Source: Anarhynchus alexandrinus
Taxonomy: Eukaryota; Chordata; Aves; Charadriiformes; Charadriidae
Length of the DNA stretch: 64,000 bases
NCBI GenBank assembly: GCA_008711295.1
Contig: VUYV01000226.1
Coordinates: 1,026,533 to 1,090,532, forward strand
Direction of reading: 5' to 3'
In this document: positions 24,201 through 36,717 of the stretch, one piece after another
How positions within the stretch are numbered: position 1 is the stretch's first letter
How the letters are laid out: each line of letters starts with the position of its first letter
The notes under the pieces: model-generated
What the model was told of the DNA's origin: nothing
Seen by the model: the letters and a program-made list of their open reading frames with translations, nothing else
Database searches by the model: none
Program-made: the position numbers and the translations under genes

Positions 24201-27200
24201 TCCTGCAGCCCCTCTTCTGTGCAAATAGCATCAGAAGGCAGCTGAGAGGGGGCTTCTGAGAAGGGGATAGGAAGAGAGAGCATTGCAGGAGGAGGGAAGG
24301 AAGAAAGAAAGAAAAAGGTTTCCCCGCTTCTCTAACCTTAATTAAATCTATTTTATAATCTACCGCCACAGGGATAAGGTATTATGTGTCATTTTAGTGT
24401 CCTTCATGACACAGTATAGTTTAAACTGAAATGCATGTGAGAAGAAGAGTATAATCATTCCTAATCCTTCCTCAACCTCAGCATTTACATGACAGTTTGA
24501 GGTGTAAAGGAAAGGGATTTCAGTTCCTTCGGATTTTCACTCCTAGACCTGAGGTGAGAGAGTGCCCAGTACCACCAGCTCTCCTGCTCGGATCCCAACA
24601 AGACAGGAGATTTTGCCAAGTGGTAGAAATGACTTTCTGCATGACCAGATAAACACATCCCCTGTAGGAATTTCTCCTAATGCTAATGAGAACAGTAGCT
24701 AGAGGAATTGCAGACCGAGTGCCAGCTCTGTGACTCTGAACAACTTTGTTACTCTCTTTGGTACCTTCAAAGAGCAAACATCGTAATTGGGGAAACCTAA
24801 TTTTACCATTTCACCAGACAAATGTAAATTACAGCACATTTTTGATCATTTTAGCACCATTTAGACAAAATCAAAAGGTTAAAGAACTTGAGTTGCTTAG
24901 GGTAAAAAGCCTTCCAATGCGCTGTTCCGTAAGGGGAAATGAAACGTTGGAGGGATCAAGATAAAGGCATTCGGGGCTTAACTGTTTGCAGCAGTTCTGT
25001 ATGAGCCGTTATCAGAGACTGCATTGTAGATCACTAAAGGGTAATGTGCTTTTACCAACTTTCTATTAAAAATATTACCAGTAATTTGGGTCCTTTGAAT
25101 GCACTTATTACAGCAGAACAATATTTACTAACTTGGTCAGCAATGTTACTTTCCACAGGAGCAACTTGATGTGTACATGTATTTTTGAGATGTGTTTTGA
25201 AAACAGCACTAAACTGAAAACTCATTGATCTGATTTTCCAGGGCATTCCCACTCACCAGCATTTCTCATGTGTTTTAATAAATTGGACTTTTTAAAAACA
25301 AAAATATTACAAAGCTGAATGGCCCCAAACAGGAACAACACAGTCAGACCACAAAGAGGATGAACGAAAAAAGGCAACTTGGTGTGTGGTGGCTAAAACT
25401 ACGAGAAAGACAAGCTTCCAAGAAAAACTGCCTTACTAAACACATGAAGCAGAACATACTTCTTGCTTCAGGCCAAGAGCAGTCTGCAGGTAGATACTTT
25501 GACCCCAGGCTCGTAATGCCTACTTCTGTGGAAGTCATTTGCAAGCATCAGGCTGGTACCCAGGGTTTAGAGGCCAAGCTAAATGGAGAGTAAAACCAAC
25601 CCTCCTCAAGTAATTCTCATGAGCTGTGTGATTTAGATCCTTCTGACAAGAAATTCACTTAAGAGCTGTAATATCTCGGTCATGCCAAGTAGTGATAGGA
25701 TAAATGTGAAGGCTAAGGCAATTTGCCCCCAAAACGCCATAAAGCCAAAATTAATTAAGAGGAGTTAACAATGAAAGGTACTTCAAATTACTTCAAAATA
25801 GATCACTCGTATAACTTAATGGAAGCTCAGTTTAAAATGCTAATGCCATTATGCTGTAAGTTATCGAAACAATCCTGCAAGCCTAAGGAAAACGTTCACC
25901 TGCGAGTTAGTCTTCATGCCACACAAGGGAACACTTACCTGGTCACCGCTAAGTGACAGTGATGCTAGCGCCCGCTCCACGCGCTGCGCTGTGCCACGTG
26001 GCACCTCTGCGTACCTCTCCTCCTCCTCTGGAGCCCTTGCCTGCTCACCAGGGAAAGCAGCAGGAGAGCGAGGAACTAAGTATGGTGAATTACTGTACCT
26101 TGTATAGCCCACGCTGGTTTGAAGCATTTCCCATGCTACTTTGGTTTAGGGTTTTAGTAATACCCAGAGCTTTAGCTGTGAGAAGCATCAGGTTTGCACA
26201 TGGGGACATCTGGAGGATAAAATCCATGTTTCTCCAGGGAAGGAAGATAGTAAAAGCAAACCTAGGACCTTGTTTATTCCAAAGATAAATTATTCCAGGT
26301 TAATGAAGGTAAGGTTATGAATTACTGCAATATTAAAGGCTCTAGGAAACCCTCTGTCATCTCATTGTATACAGCAAGTGAAAGGCAGATAGTGCAGCTG
26401 TCTGGCGGTGGAACTAGAAGTGAAAGTCACTGACAAATAAAAATCCAGTTTCTGTTTCTCCCTGCTGCCACCTTCCCTTGTTTTATGATTCATGAGTGTA
26501 AGTGGTTGCTGTTCTTTTAAAGGAGGAAAAGAATTGTTTGGTCTGTTTTCCCTCCCTTTCTCCGATATTTCTTGGGGGTATTTTGTCTTTGCTTTTAGGG
26601 AGAAAATGCCTTGAGTACACTAGGTATGCATTTTGAGGTTTTCTATTCCTTGACTGTCCATTTTAAGGTATAATAATACTCCTTAAAAGAGTGCTGTTGT
26701 GCCTGAAGCCAACAAATATGCCATCAGAAGGTATCAGCTGAGAAATTTAGGATCAAAACAATACCCTGAAAGAAAGCGCAGTTCAGTTTTACAGTAACAG
26801 AGAGCACAGTACAACTGCTCTGTACTCAATACTCCATTTACTACAAGAACAACAGAACTTCAGGCTGAAGTATGTGACATATCAACAGGATCGTGAATTT
26901 ATAGGGCTAGATCTGGCTGCCTTGAGATCAAGGTACTTAAAATAACTTAAACCAGCTGATGATCTTGCACATGGTTAAATACCTTCCTCGAGAAGAGTTC
27001 AAAAATTAGGCATATTGTTCCTCAGGAGGTGATTTTGTATCTGATTTATCCCACAGTGTCTCCTGTCTGCTGGAGTGTTTATTTCTGTCCTTCAATCCTG
27101 AAAGCAGTTAAGTAATATTTTCCTGAAATTTAACACTTTCCAGGATGGACAGGACAGTTGACAACTTTCAGAGGCATTTTAGGGTGTTGTGCACGTTCAA

Positions 27201-28380
27201 GGAGGCTATAATGCCATCTGCTAGCCCCAAACCCGGGAACTGGATGTAATTTGCAGAACAGGAAAGTTAAAAACCTTTTTGTTTCTATATGACAGGCTGG
27301 ATTGTGGAGTGTGAATCTGTGCAAACAGGCTGCAGTCTCTAAATTACAGGTTACTAAGGGTCTTCATCATAGTTCTCAGTAACGGGAAAGTCAGCCGGGT
27401 ACAGGATCCTAGAGCACCTCTTCTAATAGCATTTTTAGTCTGATTTCCTCCATTTGCCTCAATTAATGATCCCTAATGTATAGTTGTATCAGAAGCTTTT
27501 CTTTTTCTGAATGACATCTCTATTCCTAGTTTGGGTTCCTGAATGTCACAATCAGAAAATGCTTTCTGTCCTTGTCTTCCTGTCTTTTAGGATTTAGACA
27601 GATTTTTCTAACATTCTTTAGGCTGCTGCCTTTAATCAGTCTCTCAACCCCCTTATTGTGCTTGTTCTTCTGTCAGTGTCTAATAGTTTTTCAAGCCAGA
27701 TTTGAATTATTTCTGAAATAAAATACCATAAGGAACCAACCAAACTTTGAATGTGACTAAATGATATTTTGAAATTAAGAGACTTTTAAAATCTTTATCT
27801 CTTGAGGTATCTTGTATCACATTAGAGTTTGTTCATCTTCCAAATAAACACTTCTCTCAAGTTTGCAAATTAGTCTTCGTTTCAGCAAGATTTAAGTCCG
27901 TTTCCTATTTTAATGCTTTCTGAAAGGATGCACGTTCTTGATCTAGATATGATTTGCACAAGCAAAGCTACCTTGCACAAGCGACCTACCTGGGTAGCAG
28001 CTTTCCCCAGAAAGGGGTAAGACCCAGCTGTCTGGTGCTGTTTAGTAGAAATGTAATTAGCAGTTTGGAAGAGGTAAAAGCAACAACTGTATATTCTAGT
28101 GAGCAAAGCAAACATCTACTTTTGAATAAGCAGTCAGTATGATTTCTGACACTGTGCAGATCCTAAACTCTCATCTGAAGTCCAGGTGAAGCATGAATGT
28201 TAAACAGGGATGATCCACGTAACATACAAGGGTAATAACTACTCTTTCAGACTTCATTCCCTTTAGTTGTAAAAATCATTAAACCTTCTGAAAATCCCAG
28301 TTTTAGCCCATTTACCATTGAATTGTTGTCCAGAGTTAACAGTTAATTCAAAGAGATAAGCAGGACTAGGTCAGTACGGG
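21300..28380. other. Mixed-composition intron with no recognisable gene
   Basis: Several open frames of 90-135 codons overlap on both strands (for example around 21525-22615 and 23798-24145), but none shows a protein domain. A T14 run is at 23116-23129. No mobile element was identified. Confidence 0.5.
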
Positions 28381-28760
28381 CAATGAAAACCCCTTTGAGT
28401 CATTGAAATCCATTGATGAGAGGGAAATTCCCCATTGTGCGTGCCCAAGGCTTGGCCATTATTTGCACAGAGAACCTCAGAAATTCTCCGCTTTCAAAAC
28501 TGTTTGCTGTTCACCTCAAATTAAAGAGATTAAAGAGAATTTGCCATTGCAGTATTGAAACTGCCAAGTAATAAATCATCATCTGATATTTATAGCCCAA
28601 AATGAAGAGTGGTGACTCAGACACACTGCTGACCATTTAGTAGTGAAGTCCCAATAATCCAATCTGGAGCAGTAGGGAAAGGAATAGCTTTCTGATGTGA
28701 AGTCAGACAAGTAATTTCCTATTTAAAATTTGATTAGATAAAATCTTTTGAACATGTGCT
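28380..28760. promoter_or_regulatory. Candidate noncoding regulatory block with a kappa-B-like palindrome
   Basis: GGGAAATTCCCC at 28422-28433 fits the NF-kappa-B consensus. It sits in evenly composed sequence with Sox-like CATTG repeats just upstream (28411-28436) and a TAATCC-type homeodomain motif further on. No repeat or frame explains the stretch. Regulatory function is inferred from motif density only. Confidence 0.25.
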
Positions 28761-31100
28761 TGTAAAGGAACAGCCTGTTTAAATATGTATACTGCTGCAG
28801 CACATGCTGTACGCTGTTACAACTAAAGCCGGCACAAAGAGCGCTTGCACTAACCTGAACATGCTGGGGGAGGCATAGCGCCCAGGGCTAAACTCTATCA
28901 GGACAAATCTCCTGCACAATGGAAACATTAGAGCTGATAGGGGGAAATGCAGTTTTCATCCTATCAAAAACCCCACAAACTTGTGTTTGTATTGAAAAGG
29001 TATCATTTTCCAAAACAGAAACATTTGGTAGCATATGCAATTGGAAGAACATCAGTTTGAGGGGATATTTTTGTAGGTTTTTAATACAAAAGGAAAAATA
29101 TAGATTCAAGCTGGAATATTTTGCCATCTGCAAAAAAGCTTACAGTTGTTAAAGCCACGTAGTAAGCTTGATATTTTCAGCCAGCAAGTTCATGATTTAA
29201 AGGCATTATATTATAGCATTCAGGAGAAGGAATAAAGGCCAGAAAAACCCAAGATGGGGGAGTTTGGCCTAATTCTGACCCAGTAATCATCACTGGGAAT
29301 TTTGCCTGTGTCTTAATGAGATAACTGTTTGAGCCAACAAATGAAGGGTTACATTCTGCTGCCCTCATCCATGCTGCGCAGGACCGTATCCCGCAGTAGT
29401 GATGCTCATGCCTAAGAGGCTGCCTGCAAAGTTATTGCTCAGAATGAACTGCAATGATGAGCCTGGCCTGTGCCAAAACAAAGAAAATGACATTGTTTCA
29501 GGTTAAAGAACAGTGACATTGTCTTTTTCTTATATCCTAATTTATATAATTTACAGAGGTCATGGCAGCATTTCAAAATCCGCTATTGGTAATAAAGCAT
29601 GCTGTCAAAACTGGGATACAGTCCCGTTTCAAGTTAAAGTACAGAATCCCATTACAACAGTTTAGTGCAGTTGTAGCCAAGCTGGAACACTTTATCACTC
29701 ATCAAAAAAAGTACTCACAGAATAGTCCTGGGAATTGAAATATTCACATTATGTTCACACATTTAAAAAAATTATTTTTGAAAGTGACCAACTACTCAGG
29801 TTCACTGCAAGTTAATTTTTCTCTTTTTATCTTCGTGCACCTCTTCTTATTTTATTAAAGCCCCAGGGACTATATTTACTTTTTTTTTTTAGTCCATGGT
29901 GTGAAAAACATATTCATGTGTACCAGGTGGTCTGGTAAATATCTGCTGTATTTGTGTTCATTCCACTGACCTTAGCGGGGAGTGGAATTTTTCCTGGAAG
30001 TTTCTTGCCTTACCTCCGAGGGTGGGTTTTCTGCTGCACTCCTCCTCCCCTTGCAGGGTACAGCAAGACGTTTCCATTCTGTTCTCCTAGCAGAACCTGG
30101 TTGTTGGGGTTGAAGGCAGTGGTGCTACTGCCTGCCACAGCTCTCCCCCAGCATCGTCTGTGTGGGATCACTACCGTCCTTGTGGGTTTCATTACAGCCC
30201 CCCAAGTTATGAGCTGAAGCATGAAACCAGGCAAGGTGCTGCGTGGTTTTGCTTTTCCAAAAGCAAGGAAAAACCCTGAGAATCAACAGACGGTCCCAGT
30301 CATGAGCCTTAGAATCACATTCATTTCCTATTTGGAGGCTTTTCTTGCAGTTGCAGAGCAATTCTTTGATTGGCACTATCACATTTTTATGTGGTTTTCC
30401 CATCAGGCGAGGATGTGTGTGGCATTGCCCTGTACGAAAGCCAGACAGCTTTTCGGGAATCTCACCTATTGCAGTCCAGCCATTGCATCCACAGTCACAC
30501 GGAAGAACTCTCTACTTCCTTCTCTCTAACACACACACCCCCACCCCCACACACACACCACCCCCGAAACACTCACTGGTGTATGTTGTTCCCTGTGGCC
30601 TCCCGATCCCGTGGGCTCGGGAAGGTGAGGGGTGCTTAGACCCTTTAGTACTTAGAGGGGATTCCTGCGCTGGTGAGCAGCGTGTGAGATTCCTCTGGAA
30701 AAGCACGTGAGCGTGAATCTGTCCTGCTCCCAGTGGATCTGTTTGATATGCGGTCCTACTCGGTTGAGTAGCAAAGTACTGACTCTCTCCAGACTGTTTT
30801 AAGGCTTTGACTCACTTGACATAAACTCCACATGGATATTATGAACTGGAAAGAGCTTAATCAAAAAGACCCACTTTAATCATATTCCAAAGTCCTGTGA
30901 CATCTCAACAGATCCTTGACAGCTTGTCAGTAGATGAAAAAGAGGCATGACACTAATGGGGACACAACAGTGGTTCAGTGCCATACCTGAATGCATCACC
31001 AGGAGATGCCCGGTGGGAGCCTCCCCATTAATCCAAAAAAACCTGAGTAATCAATGTCCATCCGTGCGACTTAAAAAAACACAATCCTTTTGATTTAATG
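28760..31100. other. Intronic sequence with a CA/CCCCA simple repeat
   Basis: No gene was recognised. It contains a T11 run at 29880-29890 and the microsatellite at 30530-30566. The frames around 29954-30710 are chance openings in moderately GC-rich sequence. Confidence 0.5.
30530..30566 (+). repeat. CA / CCCCA simple repeat
   Basis: Alternating ACACAC and CCACCCCCAC units form a short compound microsatellite, probably length-variable. Confidence 0.8.
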
Positions 31101-31880
31101 CAGAAGCCTAGGTACTGTCAGCTGAACTTCCTACTTTAAAATCAGTTTGCATACTCTTTGTCAAGCAAATTTGCATAATCTGTGTCACAACAAAAATTGG
31201 AGTGTGTTGTATCAAAGACGATTTGAAATGAATTTTTTAAACTGCAGATAAATCATGAACTTATTTTTGCAAACTATATGAAAATATATTGCAAACTATA
31301 AAGAAGTCTACTCAAAGGAGCAAATACACAACCACAGAAAATATTTTTATATCTGTATAAATACACTGAAACCCCATCAATCTGCAGAATACATCAAAAG
31401 AAGGGTTTTGTAAGAAATAAGCAAATTATAAATTCCTAGAGCGACAATTTTCTTCCACAGATTATGCAAACATTATGTATGCTTCAAGTAAACTTGCATT
31501 TTATTAAAAATGTAACTCATGATAAAATAGATGTAATGTTTGAATAGCAATTTAGAATTTATATTATTCTTACCTTATAAAATGATATTGAAAAAATGAA
31601 TTGAGCTAACACAAGTGTATTCAATATGCATGAAATTTCTATTTAGTCTGTAAAATGCAGAGCGGATAGATAGTAGCCATTTCCCAGAGCTGTAATTACT
31701 GTGTCACCATTTGTAAAGCATTTATGTAAAGTACAATACTTCTGACTAACCATGTACAAACTCTCTGCATCTTGTTAAAAATCAAATCATTGATTTCAAA
31801 TCCTTTACATTGTGCTGATGAGTACAATGTAATCCATCACTACTTTTATTTTATATAATCAAACACAATCCCTTCTCTTT
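31100..31880. promoter_or_regulatory. AT-rich octamer-rich block, candidate conserved enhancer
   Basis: About 780 bases of even AT-rich sequence are free of recognised repeats. They carry an exact POU octamer ATTTGCAT at 31169-31176, related motifs GTTTGCAT (31146-31153) and ATTATGCAAA (31461-31470), and a direct repeat GCAAACTATA at 31269-31278 and 31291-31300. This texture is typical of deeply conserved noncoding elements in long developmental-gene introns. Conservation was not tested. Confidence 0.3.
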
Positions 31881-33474
31881 GTGGTCTTTTTAGACAGACT
31901 TATGTATTATATGCACTACCTTAATATTGTCATTTCTAAAGAGCAGGAGACTATTAGCAAAAAGGAATTCTTCTTTATTAGTTCCCTCATGCTACAAAGA
32001 AGGCTTGAACACTGGCAAGGGCATGTCTTTACTTAAGGGTTCTTTCTCCCTTTTTTGCAGATAGGTGCATTGATTTTGATGGCGATTACTTTTCTGCATT
32101 TGCTGTATTTCCCTGAAAGAGCCTTAATATTAAATCTTTCCAACGATCCCTTTTCCATACTGATCACCACTGCTTGAAACTAGGTAAATGCTAGCAGGTT
32201 TAGAAGGTAAATAGTCAAAATAAAAGTTCTTCCCTAGCGAGCATTCAGGTTCTCTGCTCTTTCCATTTTATTCATGCGTCACACATCTCATTGCTTGACG
32301 AGATTTGGGATGTGGTCATAAATTAACTTCTGAGACAGAAGGCTTTCCCGTGCTAATCTCTCCTTTGGGAGTGGTCCCTTTCACTCACAGGAGCAGGCCA
32401 CGTATTCCTGCCCTTCTCTGAGCCGCAGGGCACAGCTCGGGGTGGATGCTGCACAGCAGCTCCTCAGGCAGGAGCCAGCAGAGCATTTGCAAGGGCAAGG
32501 GGTAAGTGGTGGGAGGAAGAGCTGGCAAGATCAGAGACCCAGGGCATGGCGGTGTGCGTGCCCTCGGCACGCAGATGGGGGCTCCCGCTCCCTGTACTCC
32601 GGTCCCCAATAGTCACGTTAGCGTGGCATTAGTGATGCTGAACTAGTTGATCTTAGCTCTCAGCACAGCTTAAGAGCTTGCAGTCACGGCCGTATTAAGC
32701 CCCAGTGATGTATGTTTGAGTTGGTATGGAGTATGGCAGCCCCCAGCTGCCTGCAGCAGCGTGCCTCTCTACCTTGCGTTTGCAAAATAAGCAGATGTGT
32801 AATCTGTTTTCTCCTGGGGTCTCGTACAATTCGTGGTTATCGTAAATGTGTTACACGTAGACTACATTAACACTGCTGTCTTAGAATGTAGGGCTTTTGT
32901 TCTTGGAAGGTGTTAAGATATTATGAGCTTAAGAAGATTTGTCCTGAAAAGAATTTAGAGAAAATTGCCCAGCGTTAATGCCTTAAAATGCCCATCATCA
33001 AATGCATGACTGCTAAACTCACAGGCAGTATGTGGTAATGTAATAATTGTGAATCCATGGGAAGCTCACACCTTTTTCTTGAAAGTACCATATTAATACT
33101 CTTCCTTAAATTCTTCCCTAGGCTAAGGTAGTGCACGTGTTGTTCAGTGCTAAGGAACACTAGTTGTTACAGGTTGTAGATAAATTGAATTTTCTTATTG
33201 CCTTATTTTAATTGAATACTTTTTAGGAAAAAGTGTACAAACATGATTAAATTGAATGATCACAGATTAATAATACAGGGCACCAAGGGTGATATTTTGT
33301 TTGACTTGTTTTTAACATATTTATTAGAGTTGAAGACTTGAATACTATAACAGATCAAAACAAAAGTATCATTTCAAAATGAACAACACGATTCCTTTCC
33401 CAGATATCCAAATTGTGCTTATAAATTAACAAAGCCTCTACATGAGAATTGGTCAGCTACTTTTAATATTATTT

Positions 33475-33511
33475 AGCTGGTAAACCAGCTGTATATACAG
33501 TAAACCAGCTG
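33475..33511. repeat. Palindrome plus direct repeat of TAAACCAGCTG
   Basis: AGCTGGT and ACCAGCT form an inverted repeat with an AA spacer (33475-33490). TAAACCAGCTG occurs at 33481-33491 and again at 33501-33511, with GTATATAC between. Each copy holds a CAGCTG E-box. Confidence 0.6.
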
Positions 33512-36500
33512 CATGGCTGCAATCATCTTTTTTCCTGTTTGATCTAATAGCTTGTAAAATAATGTTAGGAGTAAATCTCAGGAAGTGGAGAGATGCATGT
33601 GGTTAGGACTTTCTTGGGGGCTTCAGTTTTGACAGTTTCTTGAGGATGAAAATGGTTTGATCTGTTGGCTAGAACCAGATGTGTGAGCACATGTGGATTA
33701 ACGGCCCTGAGAATGGTTATATGTCTGAAACTATCAAGGCTTTAAGATTGGGGAGGGGGGTATATTTCTGTTTAAATAAATCACCTTTGAGCTGACTAAT
33801 AACAGTTTCAGGTTAGCTTCTTAGAGTAGCTGGAGGTATTAAACACCTGAGGCATTTTTTTAGATCCACAGGGTAGTTCTAATTCAGTGTGAGCTGGTCC
33901 CCAAACAGTGGTACAAAGGCTTTGTATTCTCTCCAGTACCAGATAAACGTGGAGCCCCTAACCCCATGATCCTTCTAAAACAACATTCTCCTTTACCTGT
34001 TAACTAGTAAGAATCCTGTGGAGAACTCCCACAGACATTGTTTCTCAAAATTTCTCATGGAAGTCAGTGAGAAATACTAGTAATGAGCAAAAAATTTTGC
34101 TAAGTTCTTACTTTTTCAAACCCAAATCTTCCCTTTACTACAGTCAGTCAAAAAATTCCAGATTGTTAATATGCCGAGATGTTAATGTAGCTCCCCCGGA
34201 TCTGTCATCTTAGTTAACATCGACTAAGTATGCCTTTAGTATTTTCATCTTTTGAATACGTATTAAAAAAATTACACGAGTTTTCAATACAGTAGTATAT
34301 TAGCAAAAAATTAATTGCTGTATATAATGAAGGACATACATTGGTATTATGTGCTCTGTTAAAATAAAATAATCTCCAACTTTAAATAATATTTATTTTA
34401 AAATTTAAGACAGGTCATCTTTGAAGATGAACAGGCATGGCCCCTTGCCAAAAGAACAATCAGATTTTCTGCTGCAGAATATATAGAAAATCATAACAAA
34501 CTTAATTACCTGTTCCACTGCTAAAGGCCCTTCGTATCTTAGCACTCTAGAGATTTAGCAGATTGTATCCCATCTTCCTGATTAACAGTTCTGACTGAGA
34601 AATGAAACATTCAGACTTACTGAAATTAAAAAAAAAAATTGTCTTCTTTTAAAATAGAATATGTGAAAAGCCTCAATTCAAAACAGTGTAACAGCTTACC
34701 ATAAATCTTTACACTTCAGTGTATTTTCTCAAACGATATGAATATTGTTTGTGCCATGTGAATAAATATCAGCATAGTTTTAATTTTCTCATATCTCTTA
34801 TTTCTTCAGCCTTTCTTAGAGGTCAGTATCTCAGCCTGAGATGATGATATTGTTATTGTTATTATTATTTGGTTTTAGGTTTTTCTTACAGGAAACTTAG
34901 TGCAATGGTCCCTTTTTACAATTTCTAGATACCAAGAATCCATGCAGTATTCAAAATCTCTTCTTTTTCTCTGAAATTCTTGGGCATTTTTGTCACACGA
35001 ATACATCTTAAGATCTCAGAAGTCTCAAATCTAATTTTTCTCTGAGGGATGTGAGAGAAAGGCCCAGGTGCTGGCGCAGGTTCCCTTGGCAGGAAGGCCC
35101 TCCTGGTTGGAGCTGAGGGAAGGAGACAGGACAGCGTTCGTTGCAGAGCGCGTGGCTGTGGGGAGAGTAGTGGAACGTTTCAGAGGGAAAGGCTCTTTTT
35201 CTGGCTGTGAAATGTAACCCCAAACTTTTGCTTTCTGTTCTTTATTAACGTTCCCTTATGAGTATAAAAGTTAAATACTAATTTTCTGGCACGGTCTCAG
35301 AAGTTGTTGGTGCCTTATGGTTCAGATACTGGCATTTTTTTATAGGCAGAAAAGAATGTATCCAACAGGGGCTCGGGGTGGGAATAAAATCACCAGTGTC
35401 CCTTTACCGCTCGTGCCGCTCCGGTGGCTCACACAGCCACGTGTGCCCTGAAAGCTCTGCTCCTGAGTGTTTCAGCCCCCTTCAGCGTCCTTCTCTGAGC
35501 TCCTCGTTCCTCACGCCGCAGCTCTGCACGTCGCCTGCGTTGCCTGTGCCCAGGCTCGCGCTCCATGCCTTGACGGACGCCCGCTTTCATTAGACACTCT
35601 TTCCTGGAAGTGCTGCAGCCTTATTGCACATAGCACCGTATTTGATCACGGTAACTCTATTTGAGACTAATTCTCTACTAATTCTTTGCAAGCCTTCAGT
35701 GCCAATCAGAAATATCCTTCCAACATCCTCCAGACGCCATCCTCTCCCTTGGTTTGAGAGATTCCAGTTTCTAAAACCTGGCAGTATGTAATCAACAAAG
35801 GAAATCCCTCACCCACCCGCCTTCGGTGCCAGCTCCTCCGTGTCAGACCCCGCTGGCTCCCACTGCAGCAAAACTTGCCGAGGCCAAACGCCGAGCATGG
35901 ACAGCAGTGACTGATTAGGGCAGGAGCTCTAAACTCCTCTGGACTTGGGTTTGCTAACAATAACGGTACTCAGGGTCATTTTCTTTATGTGGTAGTAATT
36001 TAAGATGAGAAGAGAAATAACATCGCATTAGTGCTGAGAGAACGCAGAGTGCTAATCTGTATCGTAGCGCAGCGCATGTGCCCAGCGTGCGTTTCGCAGG
36101 GAGAGCAGGGTCTGTGCTTGGCCGTTCGCCTTCCAAAGGCGCTTACCCAGGGAAAAGCTAAAGCAAATACTTGGTTAGATCTCCCTCCTTTACAGATCAT
36201 ACGCTTAATTTTAGCTGATTTGTTGGTTCTAGAGCAGGTAAGAACAGGCTTTGTTCCTTCTGAGCTGTCTTTTGCATCATACCGGATTTTCATAGCGTTT
36301 CTTTCTGTTGCAGCGAGAGCATCACCGATCACTTTCCCCGCTGCCTGCCTGTAGAGCTCCCTGCCTCCGGGGAGCTATTCTGTGCAACGGACTGATTCTC
36401 CTGCCACTGACTCTGATCTGAAGTGGGAGAGGTGACAGACAGGGAAAGGGCGACTACTTTTTTGTTCTAAGAATGCAGTCAGACTCAGGCACGGATAACT

Positions 36501-36693
36501 ATAAGGCAAGTCCCATATTGGGTCTGCTACCCAGCGTGATGTGGTATCTGGTGATGTCACATCAGAAATCAGGTTATCCTTCCAAATCGCTCGCGTTTCC
36601 AATCAAATGGCATTCTGAGGAGTGCATTTTACAGCTTCTCATTAAGCTGCAGCTCTGGCCCTAGCCCTGGCTGTGCCCAGCCTTTCATTGTGT

Positions 36694-36717
36694 GCACGTG
36701 TGCTCACACACATGTGC
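36694..36717. repeat. TG/CA hairpin with a CACGTG E-box
   Basis: GCACGTGTG pairs with CACAC and GTGC across a four-base loop and a two-base bulge. It sits in a short TG/CA-rich run (about 36690-36728), so it is probably a by-product of simple-repeat sequence. Confidence 0.45.

Noticed and set aside
28693..28716. Ser-Asp-Val-Lys coding match that might be the last GPC5 exon
   Set aside because: A stop codon lies just upstream in frame and TAA follows three codons later. There is no hydrophobic GPI-signal tail.
30345..30710. Open frame of 121 codons with a His/Pro/Thr-rich middle
   Set aside because: The biased stretch is just the CA/CCCCA microsatellite translated. Neighbouring frames are open for the same reason.
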